64,000 nucleotides of DNA from assembly GCA_013399855.1 (NCBI GenBank), contig VXAY01002045.1:124001-188000 (forward strand), given 5' to 3'. Positions 25,370 to 39,000 of the stretch are shown piece after piece. This DNA is from Oxyruncus cristatus (taxonomy: Eukaryota > Chordata > Aves > Passeriformes > Cotingidae). Numbering within the stretch: position 1 is the first letter of the stretch; each line of letters opens with the position of its first letter. The notes beneath the pieces are model-generated. The model searched no databases. It saw only the letters and a list, made by a program, of their open reading frames with translations, and was not told where the DNA came from. The position numbers and the translations under genes were made by a program.

Positions 25370-25496
25370 CATTGCTCTTATTTAAAAGTCAGGTACTTAG
25401 TGACATGGTTTATTGATGGAGTTAGCACTGTTAGTTTTATTGTTAGATTCAATTATCTTAAGAGTCTTTTCCAACCTAAATGAGTCTATGATTCTA
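25370..25496 (+). mobile_element. CR1 LINE, 3' end remnant
   Basis: A short 5'-truncated CR1 tail. 'gtacttagtgacatggttta' near 25393 corresponds to the end of the CR1 reading frame and start of its UTR, and 'agagtcttttccaacctaaa' near 25461 leads to the terminal 'gattct' end at about 25496. The tail repeat is reduced to one copy or two. Confidence 0.85.
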
Positions 25497-28400
25497 AAAC
25501 CAAAGTGAAAAAAGTAACGTTTCCCTATAACAGCTAATCTAAACCTTCTGCCTATACAAACCTGCAAGAACAGTACCACAAGAAAGTTTCTTTCCTGAAT
25601 CTGTGTGCTTCCAGACAAGTCCAAGAATAGCAGTACTTCACATGTACTGAAAGGGTAAGAGAATTTCTTTTACACTATTTCTACTTGTTATTTCAATGAT
25701 GGTTTAATCCACAGGGGCTTAAAGAACAGCTTTTATCCTACCTCAGAAAATTCCCAGATCTGAAAACAAGCACTCTGAAATAGCAGTTTTACTTAATCAC
25801 TGTGCTTCACCAAGGAGGAGCTGACCTCAAGCAGGTACAACAGAAGTAAGTGAAGAGCTGCAGGAGCTGATCAGCCATCTCAGCTAGCCCAGTCCATGCT
25901 GGGCAGCTGAAGCACAGAGAGGGCCTGAGAGCTGCCCCATACAAAGCTGGGAATAGCTCCCACTTTTGGCTCACACATACCTGTCACCACCACTTCTTTC
26001 AGGTCAGGTTTTTTCTGTATAGACTCACCTGGCACTAGAGCTTTCAGCTGTTTCCTTTGCTCTGCGTCACCTGTTGTTTCTGCCTCTGGATAGGGAACCA
26101 CAAAGGCTGTTGTAACATGCAATCATCTTGCTGGTTTTGGGTGTGATTCACCAGAAACCATTATGTTCCCTCTCTCTCCTGCACCACCTAATTCATGTTT
26201 CCATCATCTATCTGCAAGAGCAGAGTGCTGCAAGATGAAAACTGAATTTAAGTTGTGATTGACACTTCTTGGGACTGCCTCCCAGAGAAACTGAATTAGG
26301 CTGGAGAAGAGATATTTTTTTTTTTACCAAGATCAAGGCGGTCCAAGGGAGCTCATGGCTTGAGTCATTTGACTCAAATAGTATTTTGACTATTTTTGGT
26401 TTTGGTCATTAACTGAAAGAGCTGAAAAATCACCCAGTTCCCGCACCAACAGCTGTGCATCAGCCTTTCAGTCAAAGTGAATTGGCAAAAAACTATTCTG
26501 ATTTGAATTTTTAGGTCAGGCTGTACCAGAACTTCATAAACTGCTCGCAGGTGCTGAATTTTTTATAGTGGTATTTTCAAGAGAATGGTCATTAGGTTGA
26601 ACAATGTTTGTTCTGGCATATACTATTGTTTCCATGGAATGCAAGAGAGGAGGTCCTGGGAAACTTTTTCTTTTTTTTTTTAAGTACAAGGGAGATAAGG
26701 TCATTGTAATAACAATCCCCCATCTGCTCATCACATGGCCCCTTCCTCTCCTTCTCGCACACATTCGGCGCATCCCCCATTGTATTAGCAATTCTTGATT
26801 TCTGGGAGGTATTTTCTTTGCAGAGGAATATTCAAAGCTTTAGGCATATACACAGCTTAATTTCTTAACATCTTGTCAACTGCAAGCAGAAGGGAAAATT
26901 CCAGGAGTTAGCTGTTAGTTATAATGGTGCCAAACTCTGCCCTTATAGGATGCACTTTGCCACGCATGACAGCAATGGGAAGCGCTCCCGCTTATCTGAT
27001 GGCAGAATGAGCCTCTCCCAGGCTTTGCTGTTTTGTCAACAGGGAAAGCAGCTGGCAGGCAACCCGCATGCCTTCCTGAGGAAAGGAAGAGCAAACATCC
27101 CTTCTCGAGCCTGTCTCGCGGAGAGCCACATAGTGCAACAATGTGCTGCGCTTTGTTTGTTTTCTAGTTTTCATTTGTGCATTGAGTCTCAATTTGGGCA
27201 ACAACTGTTCAGGCTCAGATCTGTTTTGCAAATCATTGTGAATTGAGCAGCAGTGGCAGATTTGTCTCAGCTGTTTTTGTTGAGTGTAGTTGAATGCAAA
27301 ACAGCGGGTTTTGGAAAGAAAAGAAAAGACAGGAGGGCCATTTCAAGCTGCAAGTCAAACCCTGTGCAGAGAGTAACTCTCCCAAAGTGCTGGTTTGTGG
27401 CTGCGTCTACCTAAAAAGGTTGGGAAACCAACTGTCATGGTGGTATAAAATGTTTTCCTGCAAACATGATCATTACGCACCAAACCCACTGACAGCCCAG
27501 TATTAGCATCCAGAGCAGGAGCCACGCCCAGCACCTGAAGGCAGGGCTCCTGTGGGACTTGAGCATCACTCAGGGCCAAGTTACACCATGTAGCCTGCAA
27601 ATGATCAGTCCAGGACCAGGGAACAGGCCAGCTCACCACACCCTGCCCAGACACAGTATCATGAAGTGCATAGAGCATAGCACAAAAAATGTTCCTCCTT
27701 GCCTTTTCTCTTAATTCACTCCTGCTTTTGAGGCTTCCTGCTTGTAAAATCATGAGCAAGTCTGATGCCATCCCCTGGATATAACAGTGATTCTTTTATG
27801 ATACCACAGCTACAGGATACAGAGACTGGCAGACACAGCCCCTCCAAAGGAATGATCTTAGGACAAATAACGCAGACCTGTTCTTCAAAGTCTTCTGGTT
27901 GGAGATAGGGTTTACTTGGGTTCAATTCCAAGAACAGTGAGAATCTCTCTCCCAAAATACAGCCAACAGAAACTGAGAAAGGCCACCTTTCCAATGAAAA
28001 CACCTTAAAGGTCCCACAATCAGTGAGCAAACACTATCCAAATGCCCCCACATTGATCTGGGCACTGAATTCTGGTGCCTTATTCTCCATGGTTAGTACC
28101 TGAGAGCTGCTATAGAAAAATCAGGAAATTAAGGGCCTTTCCAAGGACAGCAAGTATACAGCGTCATTACAGGCCTCACAACATCGGAGGTCCTGCATCC
28201 TTTCCCTTACATTTCACTCACTGCTTGCAAGCAACAGTAAATGCCATCAAAACAAAATGAGTAGAACAGCCTCTCATCCTCCAGCTTCCAAAGGGAAGCC
28301 ACAGCTTCAGTGGTCACTGCTTGTCTTGCATTATTGAACAGCCTCACCAACGTCTGCCACAACACCCCACCCTGCTGCAGTACCAAGCTGTTTCATCTGC

Positions 28401-28788
28401 AGCGAGCATTCCCATATTTACATAATAAATGAGACATGCCAAAGCATAATATATTTATGCTACGTCTCAAATCACCTGCACATTATCATTCCAGTAACCT
28501 CTCCAGCAGGAAATGAATTCCACATCTTCATGGGGCAGAAATACGGAAATTAATTGATAAGCTACAAGTGGATCATTGGGAACTCAAATGTGTGGAGGAT
28601 TGTTCAGCCAAAATCAAACCTCATATCTCTGGAGCAAAGAGATTTATCATTTTAGGATCTTTCAGCCATGTTTAGGGAGTTGTTAGTGATTGCTCACTGA
28701 TCAAGTAACTCGAAGAAAAGAATATTCCTCTGTGTGTGAGTGTAGAACTGCAAGTCAACCAAGATACTGTCCTGAGCTATAGCAGTTT

Positions 28789-28831
28789 TTATGCATATGT
28801 ATGTATATTTTGCATATATGTGTGTGTATAG
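28789..28831. repeat. TATG/TG simple repeat
   Basis: Short imperfect microsatellite of TATG and TGTG words (for example 'atatgtgtgtgtatag' near 28816). Confidence 0.8.
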
Positions 28832-31800
28832 ATACATAGAGCAGTGCCTACAAGTCACCTGCAGTGAGGAAAAGGTTAAGTCAGAAATGCCATTGTGGAA
28901 ATGTTAAACTGACAGAAGAGAGCTATTCTATCCTCACCTCCTCTTCCCTCTGAAATGGCAGGACCAGCCTACCTTGACCTCTGTATATTATACGTTCACG
29001 TTTTTGAATGTCACACAAGAGAAATAAATGCCGCATCAATATTAATATTAATATTCTCCCTCTCGAGCCAGTAAAGGAGCACAGTGCTAGTGTAGGTAGC
29101 ACACTAACCCACTGGCTTGTTCATCTGAGAGCTTGCATTCAAAGCCAAAGGCTACGCTGCCCGTGCATTGCTCTCTGGCTTACTCCCTACAGAGATGACC
29201 CTGTTCCAGCAGTGTTCCCAGCCCATCCCCAGGGTAGGGGCACACATCCAACAGCTGTGTGTGACCTGGCCAAGCCCATCTGTGTCCAGGTCAGTAGCTG
29301 GACAGCATCATGGCAGCATCACCAGCACCTCTCCACCTCTCCCCTGAAATCCTGCTGCCTCACTCAGCTTGAGGGTGCTCAAAAAGCCAGGAAGGGCAGG
29401 AGGATTTGCCATGCTCTTGATCAGAGTTTATAAATCATCTGTCAGTGGAGTCCATCCCCTGAAAAAACAAACAGTTCTTGAAAGAATAAAAAATAGGCCT
29501 TCACCCTACTGGAGAAAAATTATCCCTGCTATTACTTCTGAGTCTGAGATTGAAACGTAACGACAGCACGACAGCCAAACAAGCCACTGAAACTGCAGTC
29601 TCTCTTTGTGATCAGGTCTTCCTTCATTTTTTAAGTGATCACATTTGCGTAGTTAATTCCGTGTATTGCAACAGTATTTTTTCCTTACAGTCATCATTAT
29701 CTGGGCTTACAGGAAGATTGATAAAGAGTGGTTATGCACAGTCAAATCAATGAGATACAATTATTTCCTCCAATGCCTGTCATGAATAGGTGTCCAGCCC
29801 TGCTGCAGCCCTATGAACCCCCCATGAAGAGAAAGTTGCACTGGAGTCAACAAGAGCAAGGATTGTATCTGCCCAATGCCCACTCAGCACTGTGCTTTCC
29901 ATGTACTCCATCACCACCACCATCAAAGCAGAAATAGAGGCTTAGGGCACGCAGAGCCTGCATTGGACCCAAATACTTGATTAATGCCACACTATGAGTG
30001 AGAACAGGATGATTTCCACTCCTTCCCCAAAATCAACCACATTAAAAGTCCCTGTGCCCTGTTATTGTAAGGTACATCAAATAACGATCCCAGCAGGGGG
30101 GTGAGGAATTGAGCATGGACTCCGTAAGAGAGGGGAGCTGGAATAAGTTATTGACAGGACACAGGTTTTTAACCTTACACAAACACAAAAACATTCCTTA
30201 TAAGGCAAAACTTGTGAGCGCAGCATTTGATTGGCTGCTGCTGTTACCTGCAGATTGGGCAGGTTTTTGGGATAGCAGCTCCATTCCTGTAATGAGTTGC
30301 TCTATGCTCAGCTTAGCCCGAAACCTGCTGTTAAGGTTTGGTTCTTTCCCCCAGACCTTTAGCCTATCTAATTCCCACATTATTGCACTGAGAGGATCCC
30401 TACCTCAAACACGTTTAAATGTTCAGCTAACTAGAATTTACGGAGTCTGCAAAAAAACCACTTCGTCCTTGTTCCTTGTCTATGGAGTGAAGGCTCAATT
30501 TTCCTCTCCAGTCTCCATGCCCAGCCTGGTTTTGGGTGACCACCGCTGCCAGTGTGGTCTTTGCCTCAGTGTATCTACCCATGGATATCTACTGAGTCTG
30601 CAAGCCTGGTACTTCACAGCACCAGGCATGCTCTTGGTGCTGTGAGAATGCTAATTAATGAGATGTGTAGAATGACACAGAGATTAAAATGGAGCATTTT
30701 CTCTCACTGAAGAATGATTAATACCTTGGACAGATGTGAGTGTTGTGCTTTGTTAGCAGGACACAGCATGGCAGATAGGCAGACACACGAACAGCACCCC
30801 ATCGGAATACTAATTAGTGCTTCTGTATCCAATTTGTTAAAAAGACAACGTTCCAAATTCCACAAGACTACTGTTACATTTAAAACACTTGAATAGCTCT
30901 CATCGTAAATTCCATAGGTAAGTGCTTGCCCATGCCTACACACTCAGAGAAAACAGAGCTGGAGATAAATTCACTTAAGACCATGTTGATTTTTAACCAA
31001 GAAGAGCTGAAGTGGGAGAACAAATGGAGGATCCATCTCCAAAGCTAGGAATACACTGTGTCGAGTCGGACTTTGTGTCAGTCAAATCAACTGTGTTTTC
31101 ACGTTTTTCATATTTGGCTCCCAAAGGTGCAGGGTGGCAGCTGGTAAGATTTTCTAGTATCACATTAAGGCCAACTCCCAGTAGCATCCAAGTCAGACAC
31201 TGAAGCACACACAGGAATCCCACCAGGTCCTGTTTGCTCTCTGATTAACACTAAAATCTAGTTCTCGGTAAAACTCTGACTGCCTTTCCCCCTGCAGCTG
31301 TGTTGACCGACAAACCTACCAAAAGTAGATGCTGGCCACCGCTGCCACTGGAACTTTTTCACTTACAAGACCTACTGCTCAAGTGACCACCTTATTTGAC
31401 TGGTCACAGGCTGCAGGGCAACCTCACAACGTGCTCTGGTAGTTTGTCCAAAGCAGTGGGAGATGTGACACCTCGAGGCTGCCCAGCTGCAGTCCAAAGA
31501 GGACACAGACATAGCTGCCAGCTCCATGTGAAAGAGGGAGACATCTCTTGGAAAACAGCCCACACTTAGGGAGGGTGGGAGGCAGAAAGCAACAATCCCA
31601 GGCCACACAGCCCCCCATTTTCAAACGTGTATCATCCAGATATATTTAACCAGGTTCATGAGATGGGTTAACACAGAGTCCTTGGCTCTATTTAGGCTAT
31701 GTGCACTTCGGGTATAAAAATCCCCCTTTTATTTAAAGCAGGATCTGCCTGCCTGGCACAGCAGTGCTGTGTCCTGATGGGGCCATCCCAGCAGAGACCC

Positions 31801-32808
31801 ACCACAGCTCCAGTGACCAGTGTCAAGAGCAGCTGTGGGCCTCATCTGCAGGATGAGCCAATGTTGCAGAGCAGGAGGAGAGAAAAGGATGAGAGAAGTG
31901 CTGGCAGGGATGAGCAGTTAGGGAAAAAGTGACTTATTTGCCATTGTTAAACTACGCAGGGAATGGCCCTGTTTCCCCGAAAGAGTTCCCATTCGATGTG
32001 TTCCATGGAAATGAGTTTCTGAATAATTTAAAATCAAAATGTGTTGTCTTGCTGCACGTCCTACCGATGTTTTCTCTTTCCATTGCACTGACAGGAGAAA
32101 AGAGCACAACAGGGAAGGGTGGAAAGTATTTTTCACTTTATTAGATGAAACTGCCTGACATCCATGGTGCAGTTTGACACCCCGCTGAAATGCTGCATTT
32201 CAAGAAATCTGTCTGATGTTTTGCACACGTTTTAGCTTTTCTCTTCCACAAAACATTTCAAAATTTCAACTTTTCACTCCAATTCAGGACAGAGAGAAAT
32301 TTGGAATGCTGGAATGTCTTGCAGTACTTACCATTTCAGTGGACTGCAGTTCAGTTGATGGGTTTGTGTAACACCAACCTCTAACGCCATCCTTCTTATA
32401 ATTGCAGAATTTCAATGATAGGTTTAAGTACAAAAATGAAACCTGACTGCAGGCAAATCTGAGCATGGTTTTTCTCTGAGGCTGTGAATTTCATATGATG
32501 CTACTAGAAATAAAGGACATATTGTATATCAAAATCATAAAATCAAAAATCCAAACTGACAAGAAAAAGGGCTATGCATTTAATATTCACCTAGCTCTAG
32601 TCGTCACAAAATATTTCCAAACATATTGGACAAATGCCTCTCTCTAATCCATTTCAATGCATACCACTCTGTCAATGCTAATTCTGCATTAATAGATATT
32701 AATGTTTTTTCTCTCATTTTCAAATTGACCCAAGAATTTCAATATCTTGACAGGTTACTTGAAATGACTGTTCAAGTCAGCTCGCATTTGTCACACATTT
32801 AAGCCAGA

Positions 32809-32862
32809 GGTATTGAGCTTGTCAGCTGAATTGCAGGTATTGGACTTGTCAGCTGAATTTTT
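32809..32862. repeat. 27-bp tandem duplication
   Basis: Two adjacent 27-base units, 32809-32835 and 32836-32862, both containing CTTGTCAGCTGAATT and both starting GGTATTG. They differ at only a few positions, which suggests a fairly recent slippage duplication. Confidence 0.95.
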
Positions 32863-35800
32863 CAATTTGATATTAGAGAAAACCAAATTGTTATTGACAC
32901 AGTACAGGAAACATCCTGCTCCCTGGATACAAAAAGCCAAAGGTTACCGTAGAGGGGTACCTGTAGAACTGGAGGAATAAAAAAGCGAAGAATGAGTTGT
33001 CATGAAGCCTGCAGGCAGTCCTGAGGGTTAAAAAAACACCAACGAAATAATCTGCTGCTGTTTTTTGAGGTTCTACCAAGAATTTCCTTGGCTGAACCTT
33101 TGTTAGTCAAGCGCAGTAGGGCCTGTGGGGTTTCTTTGGTCCCACCATGTTTTCTATTTCCATTGGAAGACTTTTAATTCTGGGCCTCAAGTCTACGCTC
33201 CTTAGATGTGCTTGGTTTTGCATCTGTTCAGGCTATTCGTTGGAGATGAAAGATGGTTGACACCAGTCATTTAAGTATAGTCAAAGCTTTTTTAAAAAAT
33301 AACAAAAAAATATCAACCTTTAGTCTAATAAATAAAGCACACATTATAGTGGTTAGTGTATATTTAAAAAGAAAAACAACAGAGTGTCTGGAGACAAAAA
33401 AATTGTAAGACGGGAGCTGAGCTTCATGCACAGCTTTTTAAACAAAATCAGTGGGTGTAAGACTTTATGCTTTTGTGCTCAGCTGCACATTCGTTTTTCA
33501 AGCTGCCTCTGATGGACTGATGGCCACAGAAGATGAGCAAAGCAACACCAGAGTCTGAGCAATAATTTTTAAATCACATGGTGTCACAGGGAATCATCTC
33601 TAATAACAAAGGCTCCATGCAGGGTGATGACAGTCCTGAAGAAGATACTGTGATACTGAGCCTGTCATGAGCAACACAGCTTCAGATTTCTTCCTATCCT
33701 CTTTTCCTGACAGTCACTTAACTGAAAGCACCAACCGATGAAGACTGGCAGCAGTGTCCAAGGGAGAGCAGGATGATGACATAAATTCAATAGCCAGGGA
33801 TCATCTCCCAGAGATCAAATGAAAGTCTGAAGGAGTTTCGCACACACTGGTGCTTGGGTCAAGATTAGTCTTTAGGCTTTCTTGTTGACTTGGACTTTGA
33901 AGAGCATATCCTTGCTGTTTCCCAGTACAGTCAGTCAAAAGAAAAGCGCTCCCACAAGGTGGCAAATCTTTCCACTCCCATCTGTGGGGACCAAGAGTAG
34001 CAACACCATACAAGTCAATAAATTAATCCTGGAACACAATGGCTGAGTCAGATGTGTACATTTTGTCATTGATATTGACTGCAGTAAACCCAAAGATACT
34101 GAGTTTCCAGAATGCCTTGGCAGCAATTGCTTAGGCAGCTGCCAGCCTCTGCTCTCCATGAGGCAATCTCCATGCTGAGCTGGCACTGAACTGCTCCTGC
34201 TCATCCTGAGCACCTCAGGACAAATGAGCTTCAACACTCTGCATGGTGGTTTTTCCCTACTGCTCCCCAGGCTTCAGAGGTAACTTGGACGTGAGAGCTA
34301 ATGGTCACTGTGAAAAGGCAGTGAGTGCTACTGCCACCAGTGCAAAACCTGCCCTCGATCCTCCACTTCTGAGCTGAAGTCTCAGCAGCTTATTATTGTA
34401 CATACTTTTTGAGATTTAGTTCCATGGTACTGCAATGCATGGCAGTATGGCGGGATGCCACGGATGGAGCCATGGGTGTGCTGGACTGAATTCCCCCAGG
34501 GAGGGATTACAGCTGACATCACTGATGGGGAGATTTATTCATGCATGGGGTGCAGTCAGTCTCCTCATCTTCCATCTATTTTCTTGTAATTACAGGGACA
34601 TATGGTTGTGTTTCATAATTAATTTCCACAAATTAGGGGCCTTCAGAGAAGGCTGCTTAGAATGAAACAATCAGAATCTTATGTGAGTTTGTCTTTATAT
34701 TCATGTATTTTAAAATATTTGTAGTAAGTTGGTTGTTCCAACAGCAACAAGGAGACTTTATACCTTCAAAACCTGTTGTCACTGGGGACCTCAGGGTCCT
34801 TGGTGAATCTAAACAAAATGAAATTCCCAGCAATGTTCCACAGCCAGAATACAATTTTTGTACAGCTGGGGAGACAGAGACACAAAAAGTGAGTGTTTCA
34901 ATTTAGCCTTGTAATAGGAACTGCAGCAGGGAAAATTTAAGTCGAAACATTTTTTCCAAAAGAGGAGAAAAATCCACAAGAATGATAATAAGATCAATGT
35001 TTCAATTCATACTTTTAGAATTTCCCTTTTTAAATGGCAAAGATGCTTTTCCTGCAAACATATTACCTAATCATAACAGCATCAGACTTTTTATTACAAA
35101 CAGGTACTGTGGGCATAGTTGTGACTACTTTCATTTGTGGAGGATCAGTGCTTAGACTTTCCCAAGTAACAGAAATCCTGGTAAAGCTTACAGATGTCTT
35201 AGACCACGTAGATGTGCTTTGTCTTTGTTTTTACTTCAAGTATATGCCATTAAGAGATACTAATGATTTAGTATTTGATACATGGAAATAAATCTGAAAA
35301 GAACAGGAAGGAATTAAGAGGTACTGAAATTTCCCTGAATACCCAGAAGAATTTCTGGAAAATGAAGTAGTGGAATAATTCCCCAGGTAAGTAGGTTCTC
35401 ATTACTTTCCAAATTTAATTACAGCCTTGGATGTAGGACTGGAAAAATAAACCATAGTGAAAAAAACCAGCTCTGTCAATAAATAGTTTCTATTTCTGAC
35501 TTGCAGCATTATTAGATAAGTTTTTCCTTTTTCTGATATAGAGAATGAGTAAAAAAGCTCTAAACACATTGGTCCTTGTCAGTGATTCTCCACGAATCTC
35601 TTCAGTTTCAACAGAATATTCTGCTTTCATGGCTCAGTGTTCAAATATACTTTGAATTGATATTAAAATGATCTGCAGAAAAATAATAATAATAAAAATA
35701 GCTGCCCCAGTAAAACCTTACTTTTATTACTGTAGAATCCAAAGGAAATTACAGATGTTGGAATATGTGGGGTTTTCCGCCCTCCACACAGCCATTCATT

Positions 35801-36011
35801 CAGTACGTTTAGCAATCAAAGGAATTCTTCAGGAAAAACAAAATTAAAAAAATATTCTAGGAAGGCATTTAAATACATAAATAAAGCATATTGTCTTATT
35901 CTATTATTTATTTAGAGGAAAAACACACTGGATTTTGTTTGGCATTTCCTGATGATTGCCCTTGCTAATACAAATATTAAAGGGATAATTGGACTTAAAA
36001 TTCTCTGGCTG

Positions 36012-36097
36012 TGAAATCATGGAAAAATCCAAGCTGGAATGGACTCCTAGAGGTCCTCAGTCCAACTCAAAGCAAGACTAGCTTCAAAGCCCTTCAT
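36012..36097 (-). mobile_element. CR1 LINE, short 3' end remnant
   Basis: Minus-orientation CR1 tail: 'gaaatcatgg' at 36012 is a degraded terminal repeat, followed by 'ctggaatggactcctagagg' and 'tcagtccaactcaaagcaag', which match the complement of the CR1 3' UTR. Only about 85 bases remain recognisable before the similarity fades. Confidence 0.75.
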
Positions 36098-39000
36098 ATT
36101 TAAGGTTTTATTGCCTTATATATCAGCTCTGGACCAATAAGAGATAGCTATGTGGTGCTTACCTGTATTATTTTGAGTAGAACCAGAGTGGCCAAAGATG
36201 CCATTTTGGGTCAGTCTCCTCCATTATAATCTGAAGGTAGAATGAGTAAACCCAACCTATACATGAAATTTTCCCTTCCCTGAGCCCAAGTCTTTCACCC
36301 ACGGGAGATGCTCTCCATGGGTGTGGTCTGAGCCTGCCCTCTACTGACCCACTTTGACACTGTTAGATGCCCATGGGGCACATAAAGGGCATATAGGGTG
36401 CATAGCAGCCCAAGCCACTGCCAGCTACCCTGAACCAGCTCACCCAAGTGTGTGCTGAGCTCAGCACACAGCTAAGATACAGGCAGCAGCGAGCCAGGTG
36501 TACTGGCATGGGTGTGTGCCTGCTCCCAGACCTGCTTTTCACCCCTTCATGGGACTACAGCAGTGAAACAGGCACCCAGGCTCCTCAAGGCAGAACTTTG
36601 TCCTCTCTGACTACATGAATTACATCTAGGCCTATTAAATCTAAATTATTAGTTTTAGTACTGTGGTGGAGTGAAACGGTGCAGGCAGTACTATACAGAG
36701 GTGAGGCTAACTGTGTTAGATCTCCCAGTCTCCGGTGGGATTTATTATGGCTATTTCCATCAGTCTTTTTGAGCTCAGCAGCCAAACCAGCTGCACTCCC
36801 CCAGCACACACAAACACATTTTCACAAGCAGCGAATACTTTGTAAGCCAAGCAATTCCAGCACTAACAGCACAAGGGGATTATGTAGCTATTCAGAAAAC
36901 AGCATAATAGAAATTTATTTCTGCTGTTTTAAGGATTTGCAAAGATCATTATTCCAAGGAGAAAAATAACATCAGAGAGTAAGAGCACAAGTGATTGTGT
37001 GCGATTGTTGTGCACGACCCTCCCTTGGTCTAATAGATGTGGCTCAGAAGCATCACACACCTCTCCTCAAGCAGCAGCTCTCTCCTAACTCCCAAAAATA
37101 CCATGCAGGTAAGTAAAAACAGAGGAAATAATGACAAGATGGAAAAGTAAATGAGGGAGAGAAGTTCCTACATTATGTAACATTGCATTTAAAGGATTAA
37201 TTGGGACAGCCTGATAAGGATGAATTGAATGTGTGAGAGCTACAGTTGTATTAATTGAGCAGCTTTTCTCCAGGGAAGAGAACTAAGTTTAAACCATCTG
37301 TCCAATTTCAGTGTCATTTGCCAAGGAAATGATTAAATATTTTAAGATTAAATCAGAAGTCTGGGAATCAAGGCAGAAGACTAGAAATAAATGATTTTGG
37401 GGTTTGCTTTACACACAGTAATATGAAATTGAAGGTTGTTGAATTTTAAATACCATTTCTTCCTCCCATGTGCACATACATATAAGCACACTAGTCCACA
37501 GGAAAGTGAAATATTGAGACACAAGGCACTTTGCAGCATCTGAGTGAGCTGAAGGCCGGTGTGCAGCAAAGGGACCAGAGAAAAAACCCAATGAGAAAGT
37601 CTGGGACAGCATCTACTATGTAGGGAGAACCAAAAAAGGCACCCGGGATGAAGGATTCTCTCATGATTGCTTTAAACAGAGTGACAGACTCAGAGGAAAA
37701 GTGAATGTGGCAGCACTGACCCCACGAAGTCATTCCTGAGGAGACTAAGAACATTTCTGAAGTATAACAAAGCATCTGAGTTACAGCTACTAATCACAAA
37801 GCTAGTTTGTGGGGAAAAAAACAAGGTCTGTTGCCCCAAGGCAACTAAGGAAATAAGGGATTTCAGAGGATGGCTCATACACAAAGCAACTCCTTCACCA
37901 CTCCCACATGTTGTATTTGCCCCGTGGTGTCCACCCCACCCTTGTATCAAACTGTGAGGTGTTAAAAAAGGCAAGAGGCAGGTGAGGGCAGAGCAAAACA
38001 GAGCTACTGTGCCTACAAGCCCCTGAACATCTGCTGGGGTCAGCAAGGTGGCCAGGGTTCGTGCTTCCCTGGCTGTTTGGGGCATGTTAGGAAAATTTTT
38101 CCTTTCCCATCTTATATCTGAAAAGCATCCAGCAACTGGGACTGGAAATCAGCTAGCTGAAAGGATTGCCTCCTCAGAGCAGAGAAAGGTTTGTCTAGAA
38201 AGTCAGTTAGCTCTCCTGACAAACACAGCTCATTCCATTTAACCACAGCAGTCATGCTGTGCCCATCGTTGAATGATGCTGGTGAGAGTTTGGTTATGAT
38301 TCAGTTTCAGATTAAGAAGCCTAAATTTCAGATGCTTACATTTACACTGAGTGTATAAACTCCCACCATAGACCATGGAGTTTTAGAGATCATTTTGGTA
38401 CTCTAACCAGAGTTGCCAAGTGCCATTTCAGAGTTTTCAGTGTGTTTGCAGACATTAGCAATGGGTAAGTCACATTGTCTGCAGGGATCTGTGTTCTTCC
38501 AGAGGAAACCTGGGCCTCCCAGGACCACTGAAGTGGTGAAAGGCACCTGGGTTTAGGCATGACGGCACAGGCTTCCCTCCTACACCTCTGAGCACTGGAG
38601 CAGGGCTCAGCCAGCGCTGCAGGCAGTGACCCAGTGCCCTAAGACCACTGCTGGGAGCAGAGCACAGCCCATGGTGTCACTTCTCCACAGAGGGCCTCAT
38701 TGTACTCCTGAACCATTCCATCTTTAATGTGTGAAGCCCTGTGCCCTCCCAGGTAGAAAGGACAGCAAATAGAGCCTGACTTTATCCAACACCATGGGAA
38801 CCCTTAGACCACACTCAAGGTGGATGAACAGAGAGGGGTTATGGTTGCAATACATTTAATCAGCAGTCTGCAGCTCCAAGTGTTGAAGGGAGAATCTTTG
38901 CTTATATTTCTTATTATTATAAAGGAAGTTTCTATCCTTTCTGTCTACGGAAGAAACCCAGAGAACATGAGCAAAGCAAACAAAACCAATGAAACCAAGG

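Larger units (their letters stand above)
25497..36011. other. Long unique non-coding stretch, no gene recognised
   Basis: Over 10 kb with no transposon I can recognise. The longest plus-strand frame in the window other than CR1 (178 codons, 30109-30645) lies here, with a 141-codon frame at 29008-29433 and a 138-codon minus frame at 27355-27771. None shows a signal peptide, domain motif or clear exon borders. About one to a few frames of this length are expected by chance. Small features are an A/T-rich GT repeat at 28789-28831, AATATT repeats at 29036-29059 and a 27-bp duplication at 32809-32862. An inverted CCAAT-like ATTGG at about 30229 is isolated. Confidence 0.55.

Noticed and set aside
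27919..27929. tRNA B-box-like GGTTCAATTCC with a small T-arm-like stem
   Set aside because: No A-box and no acceptor or anticodon stem can be placed at the right distance.
30109..30645. 178-codon plus-strand frame as a gene
   Set aside because: It has no recognisable domain, signal or exon border. Roughly one frame of this length is expected by chance in 64 kb of DNA with this base composition.
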